Shown here: piece by piece, positions 54,119 to 64,000 of the stretch
How the letters are laid out: each line of letters begins with the position of its first letter
Numbering within the stretch: position 1 is the first letter of the stretch
Origin: Craspedostauros australis
Lineage: Eukaryota > Bacillariophyta > Bacillariophyceae > Mastogloiales > Achnanthaceae
Length of the DNA: 64,000 nt
Assembly (NCBI GenBank): GCA_026770025.1
Contig: JAMXDE010000024.1
Coordinates: forward strand, 62,001 to 126,000
Reading direction: 5' to 3'
Notes under the pieces: generated by a model
Database searches by the model: none
The model's input: only the letters and a program-made list of their open reading frames with translations
What the model was told of the DNA's origin: nothing
Made by a program: the position numbers and the translations under genes

Positions 54119-55582
54119 CTATGCATGGACTTCTTCGCTGTTGTCGGAATGGTTGGAACGCTCCGCGATGTTCCCGTTGCTGATTGCTTCCGGGGCATCC
54201 AACGAAACTCTTTTGGATATCCTGGGCAGAGATTGCGGCATGCCGGTGGCAGGAGGATCGGCTGGCGGCTGCCTTGATTTCTTGCGACGCATGGGCTTGG
54301 GTGTTGCGGCACCATCGGCTGGCGTTGTGGCTTCTTTCTTCGACGATCGTTTGTTCTTTGGCTTGGTCGGTTTCTTGCCGCGCATGGGCTTGGGCGTGCT
54401 GGCATCGTCACTGACTTCCTTCTCCCCCACGTCGAATGACGATCCCGACGATGACGATGCCCCCGATTTCTTCCGCCGCGGCGTTCTGGGTGTCGTCGGC
54501 CCATTCTTGCTCTTGCGCTTCTTTTGCTTGGGCGTCTTGGCTTGCCCCGATGGTGCGTTGTCGGAGGATGGCGCCGGTGGTAGCGGTAACAGAGGAGGTG
54601 CATCTTGATCACCCTCTTGATCAGTCCCCGTGTTGTCTCCTGCTACTGTCCCCGACGGCGGTGTACTCGTATCGTGGCGGTTAGGGTCTCCCGCCTTGCC
54701 GGACCTTTTGGATTTCCTCTTGGAGGATTTGCGGCGTGATGATCGACGTGGTTGCGATCCGCTGTCCTGTTCATTCTTGTCCTGACCACTCTTGTCCTGA
54801 CCACTCTTGTCCTGTTCATTCTTGTCCACGAATGCAACGGTTGTGGGCAGACCGCGGCTGTCGTCACCATCGTCATCATCGCCCTCCTTGGCTTGCTCCG
54901 GGTCATCGCGTTCATCATCGCCAGTGTTCTTCTTCTTTTTCTTTTTCTTATTGCTCTTGTTATTGCTCTTGCTGTTGCTGTTGTCCTTGTTGTTGTCGTC
55001 ACCATCCTTGCCGTGTTGGCTTGGATTGTCCTGCTCCGTCTGCATCCGTCGCTGACCACGGACAAAGTCCCCGTTTTGGTTGCCACGACGTTCCATCCCC
55101 GAGATGCAGCACAGGGCCAGCAACGACACAAGCCAGCAGATGAACGCGAACAAGGCGAGCTCGATGCCTCTGCCGGAGCGACATCCCTCATCCTTGCAGA
55201 CGTCAGAGTCGGTGGTGAGGAAGTAGAGGAGGGCGCTCCAGCCGGCGTTGAAGCACGTGCCGAGCATGAGCATCCGGATGGCTCCGATGGGCATGGGGGT
55301 GTAGAGAAGGAAGGCATCCATGAGCGACACGACCCAGGAAGTGAGGGTGCCCAATGCCGAGAGCACGCGACCCATGGTCCAGATGAAGTCGAAGTCGGTG
55401 TCATCGTCGCTGTCCCAATAGTCGCACTCCGTCTTCTCCATTGTGACCCCATCCAGCGCCGTCTGCAGTCCCTCTCGCTTCCAGAAGCCTAGGTGCAGAT
55501 CGTCCTCCGTGATGACGACCTGACAATGCAACGCGCTGGAAGTGAAGAGGATGGATGCCGCGATGGCCAGGCATGGGACCAT
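54119..55582 (-). CDS. Multi-pass membrane protein with long charged C-terminal tail, unknown function
   Basis: A frame of 487 residues from the ATG at 55580-55582; the frame extends upstream only to a TTG, so this is the first ATG. The N-terminal 165 residues hold four hydrophobic segments: a leader-like one (CLAIAASILFTSSA), VLSALGTLTSWVVSLMDAFLL, IRMLMLGTCFNAGWSALLYFL and LALFAFICWLVSLLALCCI. A loop with CDYWDSDDDTD and a short CKDEGC motif lie between them. The remaining 320 residues are disordered and Lys/Asp/Ser/Pro-rich, with DKSGQ repeats and two TPKPMR(G/R)KK motifs. The arrangement of four helices plus cytoplasmic tail is claudin-like in outline only. I do not recognise the family, and an upstream exon is possible. 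Confidence 0.65.
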   Translation of the reverse strand: MVPCLAIAASILFTSSALHCQVVITEDDLHLGFWKREGLQTALDGVTMEKTECDYWDSDDDTDFDFIWTMGRVLSALGTLTSWVVSLMDAFLLYTPMPIGAIRMLMLGTCFNAGWSALLYFLTTDSDVCKDEGCRSGRGIELALFAFICWLVSLLALCCISGMERRGNQNGDFVRGQRRMQTEQDNPSQHGKDGDDNNKDNSNSKSNNKSNKKKKKKKNTGDDERDDPEQAKEGDDDDGDDSRGLPTTVAFVDKNEQDKSGQDKSGQDKNEQDSGSQPRRSSRRKSSKRKSKRSGKAGDPNRHDTSTPPSGTVAGDNTGTDQEGDQDAPPLLPLPPAPSSDNAPSGQAKTPKQKKRKSKNGPTTPRTPRRKKSGASSSSGSSFDVGEKEVSDDASTPKPMRGKKPTKPKNKRSSKKEATTPADGAATPKPMRRKKSRQPPADPPATGMPQSLPRISKRVSLDAPEAISNGNIAERSNHSDNSEEVHA

Positions 55583-55745
55583 CAACGAGAAATGGTCGTA
55601 CGGACAGCATCGAAGGCCACTGCAATGGTGCAAAAATGAGGGGAGGGTGTGAGTATAGTAGACAAAACGATTGGATGGTCAGAGATGGAGATGGAGAGAG
55701 AGTGGCAGGGCGAGAAACTGTGGAAGAGGAGATGTTGTTGCGTTG
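55583..55745. other. 5' flank of the multi-pass membrane protein gene
   Basis: Purine-rich, with repeated gagatgg and gagaga words. No gene is seen. Confidence 0.4.
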
Positions 55746-55833
55746 TTCCATCATTCCATTGTTCCATCATTCCATTGTTCCATTATTCCATTATTCCATT
55801 GTTACATTGTTCCATCATTCCATTGTTACACTG
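55746..55833. repeat. 8-bp tandem array (TTCCATTG/TTCCATCA)
   Basis: Eleven consecutive 8-base units, most of them ttccattg, ttccatca or ttccatta, without a break in phase. Confidence 0.92.
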
Positions 55834-58246
55834 TCAGATACCACCATGGACTGCCATTGGTTGCTGCGATATTGTCGTCGCTCGTGCTACGAATACAATA
55901 GTACAGTATAAGTATAAGGTATGATATCATGCCATGCTCATGCCATGCTCATACCATGCTAATACACACCATATGTTCCACATGCTTCGCCTCCTGTCTT
56001 CGTTTGCGATCGCGCGAAGGAAGTCAACCACACAACCCAATCACTCGATGACTTGATGGGTGGATGGGTGGATGACTTGATGACTCGATGAAGGGAGGAA
56101 CGGATGGAGGCGAACGGCCAATCGATGGGCAACCGGCGTTTCTTCGACAATGGAATCCAATCGGCTTCCTCTCTGCTCCTCTGGCTCGTCCGAATACGAT
56201 CTATGGTGGTCCGCCAGGGAACCGCGGTAAATACGTTTTCGGCGTCGTTTTCCGATGGGACTGCCTTAGTAGTCCATTTAGTCCGTGCGCTTGGCATCAC
56301 AAAACGCAAAGGTACTACTGTAGACGTGTGATCGACGTCCCGTGGGAGAGGCTATGAACACTAGGAGCTACTTCTGTTGCCATTGATTGCCCAGTGCAGG
56401 ACAGCTCGACGGGGCTTAGCCAGCGTCTGCACTATCAATTGTTGGCTGGGTGTCTTTGGGCATGTTGCCACCATCAGTGTCGAGGCCAATCGCCCAGGTA
56501 CGCGCTTTCTGGGCTTGATCTTCGTTGTGCAGTCTTGCTTCAACAGTGGAAACAGTGAGCGCAACCCCGAACGCAGGAAGAGGGCAAAGCCTCGCGCGTA
56601 CTCTGTGGTACAGGAAGCACGTCTGTCCTGACCAGAATATCCTGCGAGTGCGAGCAGACACATCCCGCTCGCCGAATGTGACAGGCCTTGTTCCGTTTGC
56701 AAGCTGAGGCAAGGGCGATAGGAAGAGAAGGTGGATGGAGTTGCGTGAACTTCGAAGCGGTATTCGCCAGTACGATGATTGATGCACGGGGCGGCTTGGC
56801 TGTCGAAATGTCCGAAAGCGATTTCTTCATCTTGATGAGAACGAGTGTTTTGTCCTACAGCAACAGGAGATGACGGAACAACTATGCCTTCTGTGACGTC
56901 ACAATGCAGTAGGAGTCGTCATGCGAGACCGTACCACGATTCATGCGATTAATTGTTTGATTGCGCAGATAACACGCAAGGTTAGCGGCGTCACATGACT
57001 CGAAATGATGCAGTGAGCGTACACCTGGGCGAACGATGATGCAGATCGCATCGGCCTTCACGTCGCTTTCGTAGTCACTGATGTGGGAGCAAGTCATTCC
57101 CGCACGTCGCCCGATCAGTTGTCATCTCGAGTCTGACTCACACCAATGGGGAGAAGTTCTCTTTTCGCTCAGTCTGGTTGGGGAAACGTTGGCACATCAT
57201 CTGGACCGAACAAGCACAGGAAGCTGCCGGCATTCGTGGTCCACAGAAGAGTTGGGCCACGGCTATGCGCCATGCGAGACAAGTTGAACTTGTGATCATT
57301 AATTATCTGCCATGAATGCGTCAACTTTTTGTTTGTGGTGCACGATGTGAGCGACATGTCGGAAACGAGGGGCTCTCTTCCCCCACGCGGACCAGTTCAC
57401 CTCGGCATGGCCCCTCTCCCAGGATCACTTGTTTTGTGTTGTGTGTTCGAAGAGATGCGCAGAGTGCAATGGTTGTGTTCGAAGTACTGCTTCGCAAGAG
57501 ACACCAAGTCACTGCTTTCGCTCCTGCCAGTTTTCCTATCCGAGACACATGGCTTTGAGACACCAAGCTAGACATGCAATAGCACATGTATGCAACCACA
57601 CAGATTGCGAGATGGATTGGCAACATCTTCATTTGCGCTCATTGACATCGTTGCTAGACGTGAAGAGTTGAGGAAATACTTCTGAAAACTGTACGTGCAC
57701 GTTCACGTCTGACTATTCAAACACGGTAGCCTATCCCGAACGTGGATTGGCCTGACCGATGATGCACGTTTGATGGTGCTCGAATTGAGGGGGACCCGGT
57801 AGCAGACATCTTCGTGGTTGTTCTTCCGCTGGCGAGGTTGACCACTGCATGATCGTGACGATCGGACGCGGTGTGGACTGATACGACAATCTATTATAGG
57901 TTATCCGCATCCCCCAAATTGTGTTTGTCCGTTGAGTCATTGAGAGCCACGCTCAGTACCTGGGAATGATAGCGCGTTCTTTGTCTCGGATTCCAGAGAA
58001 CACGAGCGCTTTCGGCATGTGAGTATCATGATACTATGCCCCAACACACATGGGGAGCAGTGAAACTGCAGTGACCGACGTGGCGAACGCACCCGCACGT
58101 CGAAGAGGGAGGGGCAATACATGGGGGAGAACACGCTCCAGTGTCCAAGCCCCGTCGGATCGGTGTTCTTCCGAAGTTTCGCTCTCGCGAACGCGCATTG
58201 GCACTCGCGTAACCGTCACTGAGTATGTTAAGCGGAATACGTTGGT
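55834..58246. other. Gene-poor region, 2.4 kb
   Basis: Repeated catgctcatgc words occur at 55930-55965 and gatgactt/ggtggatg words at 56045-56095. Overlapping frames of 60-125 codons on both strands (densest at 56360-56830) have no recognisable motif and compete with each other, so I call none. No tRNA or rRNA pattern is seen. Confidence 0.45.
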
Positions 58247-58411
58247 ATCGACATCGACACGACACAGGATCGACATGGGATCTCTATGAACACGCCATGG
58301 ACACGACATGGACGTGCGACAAGCACGACATGGACATGCGACAGACACCACGCAGGACCGGATCGACGAGCAAGGGGACGTGCAAGGGACGAGCAAGGGG
58401 ACGTGCAAGGG
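58247..58411. repeat. 11-bp degenerate tandem array 1
   Basis: Fifteen units of exactly 11 bases follow each other in phase, for example cacgccatgga, cacgacatgga, cgtgcgacaag, cacgacatgga, catgcgacaga, gagcaagggga, cgtgcaaggga. The usual unit is near CACGACATGGA. The last units form a 22-bp higher-order pair also found in array 2. Confidence 0.88.
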
Positions 58412-58727
58412 ACGACCAAATTTCTCGCAATTACCGTGGTTTTGTCACGGTGACATGTCGCGAAAGCAGACCATACTACGATGTCTAATCTAGTTGTGTT
58501 TTAAAGGGTGGTAGAGTGCACTTTTCAAAAATAGACTGCATGAATGTAAGCGTACTATCCATATCATGCTAGCACACGTGTTTGATCTTGATTGAAACAT
58601 CATTCTGAAACACAATCGATAACAGAGATTTGCATCGCGGCGTCTCCAGACTGATCACCTACGATACTGTGACATCTCTCTATAAGTAAAGTGCGGTAAG
58701 GGACATGTCGATTTTTCAGGAATCGAC
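58412..58727. other. Spacer between the two 11-bp arrays
   Basis: Mostly unique sequence of 316 bp with AT-rich parts. No gene is seen. Confidence 0.5.
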
Positions 58728-58925
58728 GAGCAAGGGGACGTGCAAGGGACGAGCAAGGAGACGTGCAAGGGACGAGCAAGGGGACGTGCAAGGGACGCGA
58801 CTTCAGCGCGACGTGAGCACGACGTGAACGCGACGTAGACGTGCCTTGGATGTGACAAAGGTGCAATGGATGCACGACTTGGACGCGACCCTGTCACGAC
58901 TTGGACACGACATAGGTACGACTTC
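58728..58925. repeat. 11-bp degenerate tandem array 2
   Basis: Eighteen 11-base units in phase. The first six alternate gagcaagggga-type and cgtgcaaggga-type units as in array 1. The rest are more varied (agcgcgacgtg, agcacgacgtg, aacgcgacgta, tgcacgacttg, gtcacgacttg, gacacgacata). Because 11 is not a multiple of 3, no single frame keeps a constant codon pattern through the array. Confidence 0.9.
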
Positions 58926-61300
58926 GCACACTGGGCTGCACGAGGGGCGTTGCGAATGACAGTGACGCTCAACGCATGCGTGCGGAGAAACTAGTGTCCG
59001 TTCCGTTGGTCGGCCAGTTTGACCCCATAAATAGGCGCCTGTGCTAACAGCAGGAAATACCCCGAGCACTGAACATCGTGACACAAAGAGCTGCAGGGGC
59101 ATACATGTTGATCGTGCTTCGCTTCCATCGTTTTGTGTATGTGATTCATGCGAACACGGTTCACTTGTTCTGTAACCGCCTTTCACGTGCTTGCTTCGCG
59201 GAGGTTCGCATGCAGGAAACGTGTTCTCGCCACGCGCGGTACTACATTTTCGCATGGAGGAAACTGTTACCGTTATCATCTGGATGTGTTCTACCGCGAC
59301 TCCTCGCAGACGGACGCGCGTTATGACATCAGCAATAAACATCGCAGCGAATCACAAGAACATTGGAGAGTGAAGGTCGTGTCGCGTGTGCTGTCCGACA
59401 CCCAATTGCAACACACACAGTCTCATCTGTTCTCTCGCGGTTTGCCGCGCAAGCAATCATGACCACTTCTGCCACGGTGAACACAGCGGACGTGCCCATC
59501 ACTGAACCAAGACAAATTCTGCTCATCTCGTGTGCGTTGCGATGTTCGTGTTGCAGTTCCAACTGCGAGGGATGATTGCGACAGCCAGCTCGTTGCGGTG
59601 TGGTCTTTGGGGCGATTTCTCCGTCTTTCGCCAGTGACTGGAACCGAAGTGAGCGCGTCACGAAGTCGGATGCGCTGATGCTGGGCACTGTGGGGCGCCT
59701 TGTGTCTTTGCGCCAACTTGCTGTGCGGATGGAATCCTCCGCCGCTGCCTCCAACCGACAACAGTCAAATCAAGCACTCGTCATGCACACACCTGAAGCG
59801 CATTCAACACAGTCGCAACACTGACTCGAATTGAACTCTGTGATGGCTTGCCCTCGTTTGATGTTGTTCCTGTGATGCAAGAGGCATGCGACGGGTCGGC
59901 TGCCCAAATAGATGCACAGAACACACGATAACTAGCCCATCCCTTGTACTAGGAACAAATAGGTCAACTGTCAAAACCACGAAACGTGATGATCGTCAAT
60001 AGCTTCCTGTGCCTGTTGAGTTAGTGTGTGGTTGGTGTCCTGGTTTGAAACGAGCAAGCAAACAATTGCACTGATGCGGTAATCGGGAAAGCGCCACGTT
60101 CCGTTGTTGGACGTTGTAAATACTATTTTCTGAGTTTGCATCTCGGACGCACTGGACAAGCATCGTGAGGAACGCAAAGCGCCCTCGTGGCAACACCCCC
60201 AAGGAAGAAGACTGCCAGACACCAACGCTTGCTGAAGAGAGTCCCACTTTGTCACACGAATAACCCAGAGAATCACCAACGAGCACCTGAGCCGCACAGC
60301 CAAACAAACGTTGCACGGGAGCGGGCTCACCACCTTCGACAACGGCAGTGACAGGAGCACGATAGTGATCACCCAATAACGTAGTGCGCATGAATACAGG
60401 AACGTGGAGGAATGGCGCTGCTCCCGGTGCAGAGCGCGACGGTTGATGACACGAAGTTCAGTAGGCTTGTAAGACAACAGACAGCTTGTGGTTGGAGGAG
60501 CGCTCTGTGGTAATCAACGATGGCGTGAAAAGGAACCTCTCGGGCAAGTGCGAAAGTTACCTGAGCAAGGGGAGGGGAGAACACGAATGATGATTGCAAA
60601 TCAGCCACTTCTTTCCAAAGAGGGAAAGCAATTGTGTGACTGCATCGATGCCGCGTCGTGTCGTGTCGTGGGTCTGGGAGGGGATGTGTTGGCACAGACA
60701 CAACAGGGAAGGAACGAGAAAAGGGGACATCATTGGCATGTGCGAACAGTGTGCGGCATCGCAACCACGTACTAAAATCAGCGCGACGTCATGTCGACAC
60801 GGGAAAGGCGTGCTCTAGTAGTCCCATGAGTGCATGACTCGACAGACCCAAAAACCGCACAACACACCCCAAGCGTGAACAAATAAAAAATCGACGCAAA
60901 AAGAGACTTTACCGCGCTTCCCCAGGTGGATGTCTCCTCCTCGCCTTGGCTTGTGTCCTCCTTCCTCGATCCTTCCTCATGCCATGTCATGTTGTGTCAT
61001 GTCGTATCATGTCATCGCCTCTGTCATGGGTTTCTGTTCCTCGTTAGGTATGACCGCGCTTTGGGTTGTCGGAAGAAGGTTCTCAATCTCCAGGGAGGCG
61101 AATGTTGTGTTGGTTTTGTTTCGTGTCCATGTGGTCGAATTAGTCATTCAACCAGAAGTCTATGGACAGGTGAAAATAGCAATCTATCGTCATGGTTCCG
61201 GCATCGCCCAAAGCAGGTGACAAGCGACAAACAGCAGGGGTGGAGACGGAGACGGAGCGGAGAATAAGGCAGGGATGGCGGCGTGCGAAGCAACTCCCTC
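58926..61300. other. Gene-poor region, 2.4 kb
   Basis: Frames of up to 179 codons (minus 58803-59342 and minus 59971-60477) overlap other frames and show no recognisable domain. A TATA-like ccataaatagg is at 59025-59035. Short catgtcatgt-type repeats lie at about 60978-61013. I cannot support a gene. Confidence 0.45.
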
Positions 61301-61372
61301 TCTTTACTATTCTAGTATATCATATCATGTAATAGAATATCATATAATCGTGTTATATTTACGTTGCTGTGG
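61301..61372. other. AT-rich tract
   Basis: About 70 bases rich in atatcat and tataat words, in contrast with surroundings near 50% GC. A similar short tract lies at 62200-62230. Confidence 0.6.
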
Positions 61373-64000
61373 CGCGGCAGAGACATGCGATCAAGTCCAA
61401 CCAAATTGAGAGTAGAGCAGAGCAGCATATAATGTCACAGTATTACTAGTCGTATGTAGAGTACGATTCCGTTGCGAATGGATGCACATGCTCGTACTCG
61501 TGCAGGGAGGTACCTACGAAAGCGGCCAACCATCGGTGCTCTGCGGAGAGGGTCTACCTAATGAAATGGCACAGCACAGGCGCGCCACACCAAGCTCGTA
61601 TTGGAACCGACACAAGTACGAGCTGTTCGAAGATGTGATGGGTGTCGCTTCACAATCTTGTCCAACAAAGACGGAAGGAAGCAAGGAAGAGGATCATCAA
61701 CAACCGAATTAACACCTGAGCCCGACACCAGCTCAACCCAAGGTTAACACAACAGAAACAGTCCTTGACATACGTTTCCTGGAGAACAAGCGAGACGAAA
61801 AGACGCCGAGTGAGGTCAACCAAGAGACGGAAAGCGACGGGTGCGAGGTGCGGCGATTCAAGTTGTGAGGGATCTCTTCGATCACTCTGCATTTGTTTTC
61901 TGTCGTGTTCGCCCTTCTCCAAAGGAGCCCCCTGGACTGCACTCTTGGATTGCTTGCGATGTATAGTTGCTTGGATGAAAGCTGTTGCTCTGAAGCCTTT
62001 CAGCGCGCAAGGACAGGGACAATGCACCAACAAGAGGTTTGCATTCCGTGCTATGAACTGTTACATGTGTGCGCCGCGTTCGTACATGCTGTTGCACCGT
62101 ACGTTACGCTCTTCTTTTGCGTTCGATGATCTCGGGACAAACAAGAATATTGTTCTATTCTATGTGTGGTGGCATGCATCGTGGTTGGAAGAGGACACAA
62201 ATAGAATATTCATTATAATAATAGAATAGGTCGTCACCAATCACGAGGGTGCGATCTCTTGGGTGGCGGCGGTGCCGGAGAGTCTTCCTGGACGGGAAGT
62301 GGTTGCCTTGGATGCTGGAAGTGATGATGTGATGATGGGTGGTGCGATGCGATGCGATGCAACGTCATGCGATGCAAAAGAATACATGAGCGCCCATCAC
62401 GAAGGCGATGCCTCTGCTCAATGTCCATGCGTCATCGCCGTTTGCGAAGGACATTGTCTTGTCCCGCGAACTTTTGGGCAACCACACTATTATACGAGCA
62501 AGTACATGATCAACTCATGCCATGCCATGCCATGCTGTTGTTTTGCATGATAGAATACTTGGCCTATGTGCTGTACCATGAGCCACGCTAAGTTCTATTC
62601 TCCTCTACTCGTTGCCGCATGGTTGGGAGTGGAGATAGCAACAGCTCACCAGCGCAACCAAGCACATGCGTGGACGAGGCAACACACAGCGAACGCAAAA
62701 AGAATGGCGGAAGAAGAGAGAACAGAGGCGATGTGAATGGACCGGAAGCGACACGAACGAGACAGAACCTCGTCGAAACCCTGGCAGCCAGATCGAAACC
62801 GCAAGCGGAAAGGAGCCGGCAACACAGAAGGAGAATTGGTCCAAGGAAATGACCTTGATGCCACCGAGTACCGCATCGCGCCGTACTGCAGTCGTACGTA
62901 AGGCCTACTTTGCTCGACAATGCTCTGGTGGTCACACCCAGTGACCCAATTCGTGAGTGAAGCAAATTACGTATTGCAAGCCACAATTGCAGTATTCCGA
63001 TCTACCTGCAAACGGGAGAGAAAGCTCCAAAATGCCAGTGCACCACAACGCTTCGACGCAAACACGGGTCCAACTGGTTGCCAATACTGCTCATCATGAC
63101 CACACGTGTCGCCATCACAAGGACAAAACCAATCAAGAACGCGCTCCCAATATTGCCCCGCCTTTGATACGTGCAGACATTGGGAAGAGACACAATTCAC
63201 TCTTGACTGAACCGTGCACCCATTGCCTGTGAACTTCTCCAAGCGCTGTGTTCACCGACCATGCTCGCCTCGGCGCAGCTCGTGACGGAGAAGAACGAAA
63301 CAAAGGAAAGGAACATGAGACGGAACTTAGAACACAAACAGCGAGGAATACTGCTGACAAAAAGGCCGGCACATCATTCCTGCGCAACCACCTCCCCGAC
63401 GGAATGGCGCAACCAATACCGCGATCAGGAGAACGAACGCTTGAGGACACAGACTTAATCGTATGAATCGCTCGGTCGTGTTCACACATGCTCGTGCTGA
63501 TGGGTTCAACATCCACAAGACCCAAAGGGTGTATGGCGATTGACATCGGGAATCATGCACATAAGACGATGGGTCATCGACGAACGAGAAGAATCATGAA
63601 TTGAAGGGTCATTTCAGATTAATTGAATCCATCGATGACTGTGAAACACTCCTCAACGATCGGAAGAAAGTCGGGTCGGGAGATTCAACTACATCCATGT
63701 GCACATTAAGTTGATGCAATGATAAGTTGATTCCCAACCAACAATCTGGCACTGCGGAGTGGATGAATGAAGGCTAATAGTAGGGTCACGGAGTCATTTC
63801 GATGTGAAGGTGAGAGCAGGTTTGCGAACTAATTGGTCTTGCGGCAACAAGATTGGTTTCCGGAGTGTGTCATTGCGCCCGTCTTTTTGAGCGAAACTTA
63901 ATCTCGTTGTTGCGTGGATTGTCGCGTTGTTGCTGTGCCGACACAAGTGCACAAAGGAAGGACAAAGCCATCACGTGGACAACGAGTACAAAGCCCAAAT
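61373..64000. other. Gene-poor region to the window end, 2.6 kb
   Basis: It contains agtagagcagag at about 61411, a gatgcgatgc repeat at 62344-62374 and catgccatgc repeats at 62517-62534. No frame longer than 154 codons and no recognisable protein or RNA gene is seen. Confidence 0.45.

Noticed and set aside
54024-54608. 194-codon plus frame with repeated RMGLGV phrases
   Set aside because: It is antisense to the repeat-rich tail of the minus-strand membrane protein; the repeats are those of the tail.
58247-58925. 11-bp arrays as a CRISPR array
   Set aside because: There is no repeat-spacer alternation, the units are 11 bases and degenerate, and the genome is eukaryotic.
59025-59035. ccataaatagg as a TATA box
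   Set aside because: No supported gene begins downstream on either strand.
58803-59342. 179-codon minus frame
   Set aside because: Part of it is the 11-bp array read in a shifting frame, and the rest matches nothing recognisable.
59971-60477. 168-codon minus frame
   Set aside because: It overlaps a second long frame (59996-60391) on the same strand, and neither shows a domain or a clear splice context.
55834-64000. tRNA or rRNA genes in the right-hand region
   Set aside because: I looked for the GTTCRAATC T-arm pattern with a matching D-arm and anticodon arm and for rRNA-like blocks, and found none.

Overview
The window looks like nuclear DNA of a stramenopile alga, most likely a diatom. 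Four things suggest this: full-length Ty1/copia elements with one long gag-pol frame, host genes with few short GT-AG introns (259, 331 and 426 bp), a secreted trypsin-like protease with a long Pro-Thr 'PTxxPT' tail, and abundant His/Lys/Asn/Asp-rich disordered protein. The species cannot be named from sequence alone, and no bacterial-style operons are present.

Bases 1-38213 are one solid retrotransposon island made of six copia-type elements, called A to F here. Element B (minus strand) is the oldest layer. It starts at an LTR at 27745-28375 and runs left off the window. Three young elements have jumped into its gag-pol frame at separate sites: F (19635-27019) and E (10945-18874) in gag, and A (426-8939) just after the integrase. 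Each insertion carries a 5-6 bp target duplication, and B's frame reads in phase across all three sites. The LTR pairs of A and F each show one mismatch to my eye and E about four, so all three are recent. To the right of B's LTR lies the 3' half of a second element of the same family, C (28376-30323), so B and C share a single LTR in tandem. C is cut off by element D (30324-38213), a relative of E. D carries a stop codon in gag, lost catalytic residues in integrase and RNase H, divergent LTRs and no matching target duplication. It is best read as a dead deletion-recombinant that forms the edge of the island.

Two copia lineages are present. D, E and F are conventional (two Gag CCHC knuckles, integrase HHCC, D-D-35-E, LTR ends TG...CA) but carry a large extra domain between Gag and protease. 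A, B and C are divergent: no CCHC knuckle, no HHCC finger, a D-D-34-E integrase, a chromo-like module between integrase and RT, LTRs that start TA instead of TG, and a primer-binding site matching the anticodon arm of a tRNA-Asn.

Bases 38214-55582 hold six host genes. They are a His/Lys-rich disordered protein (minus), a tandem-domain TB2/DP1/HVA22 (REEP-like) membrane protein (plus, one intron), a secreted trypsin-family protease (plus, one intron), a type II membrane glycosyltransferase-like protein (minus), an ABC1/UbiB/ADCK-family atypical kinase (plus, one intron), and a multi-pass membrane protein with a Lys-rich tail (minus).

Bases 55583-64000 contain no gene I can support. They hold an 8-bp tandem array and two arrays of a degenerate 11-bp unit (58247-58411 and 58728-58925), together with AT-rich stretches and simple repeats.
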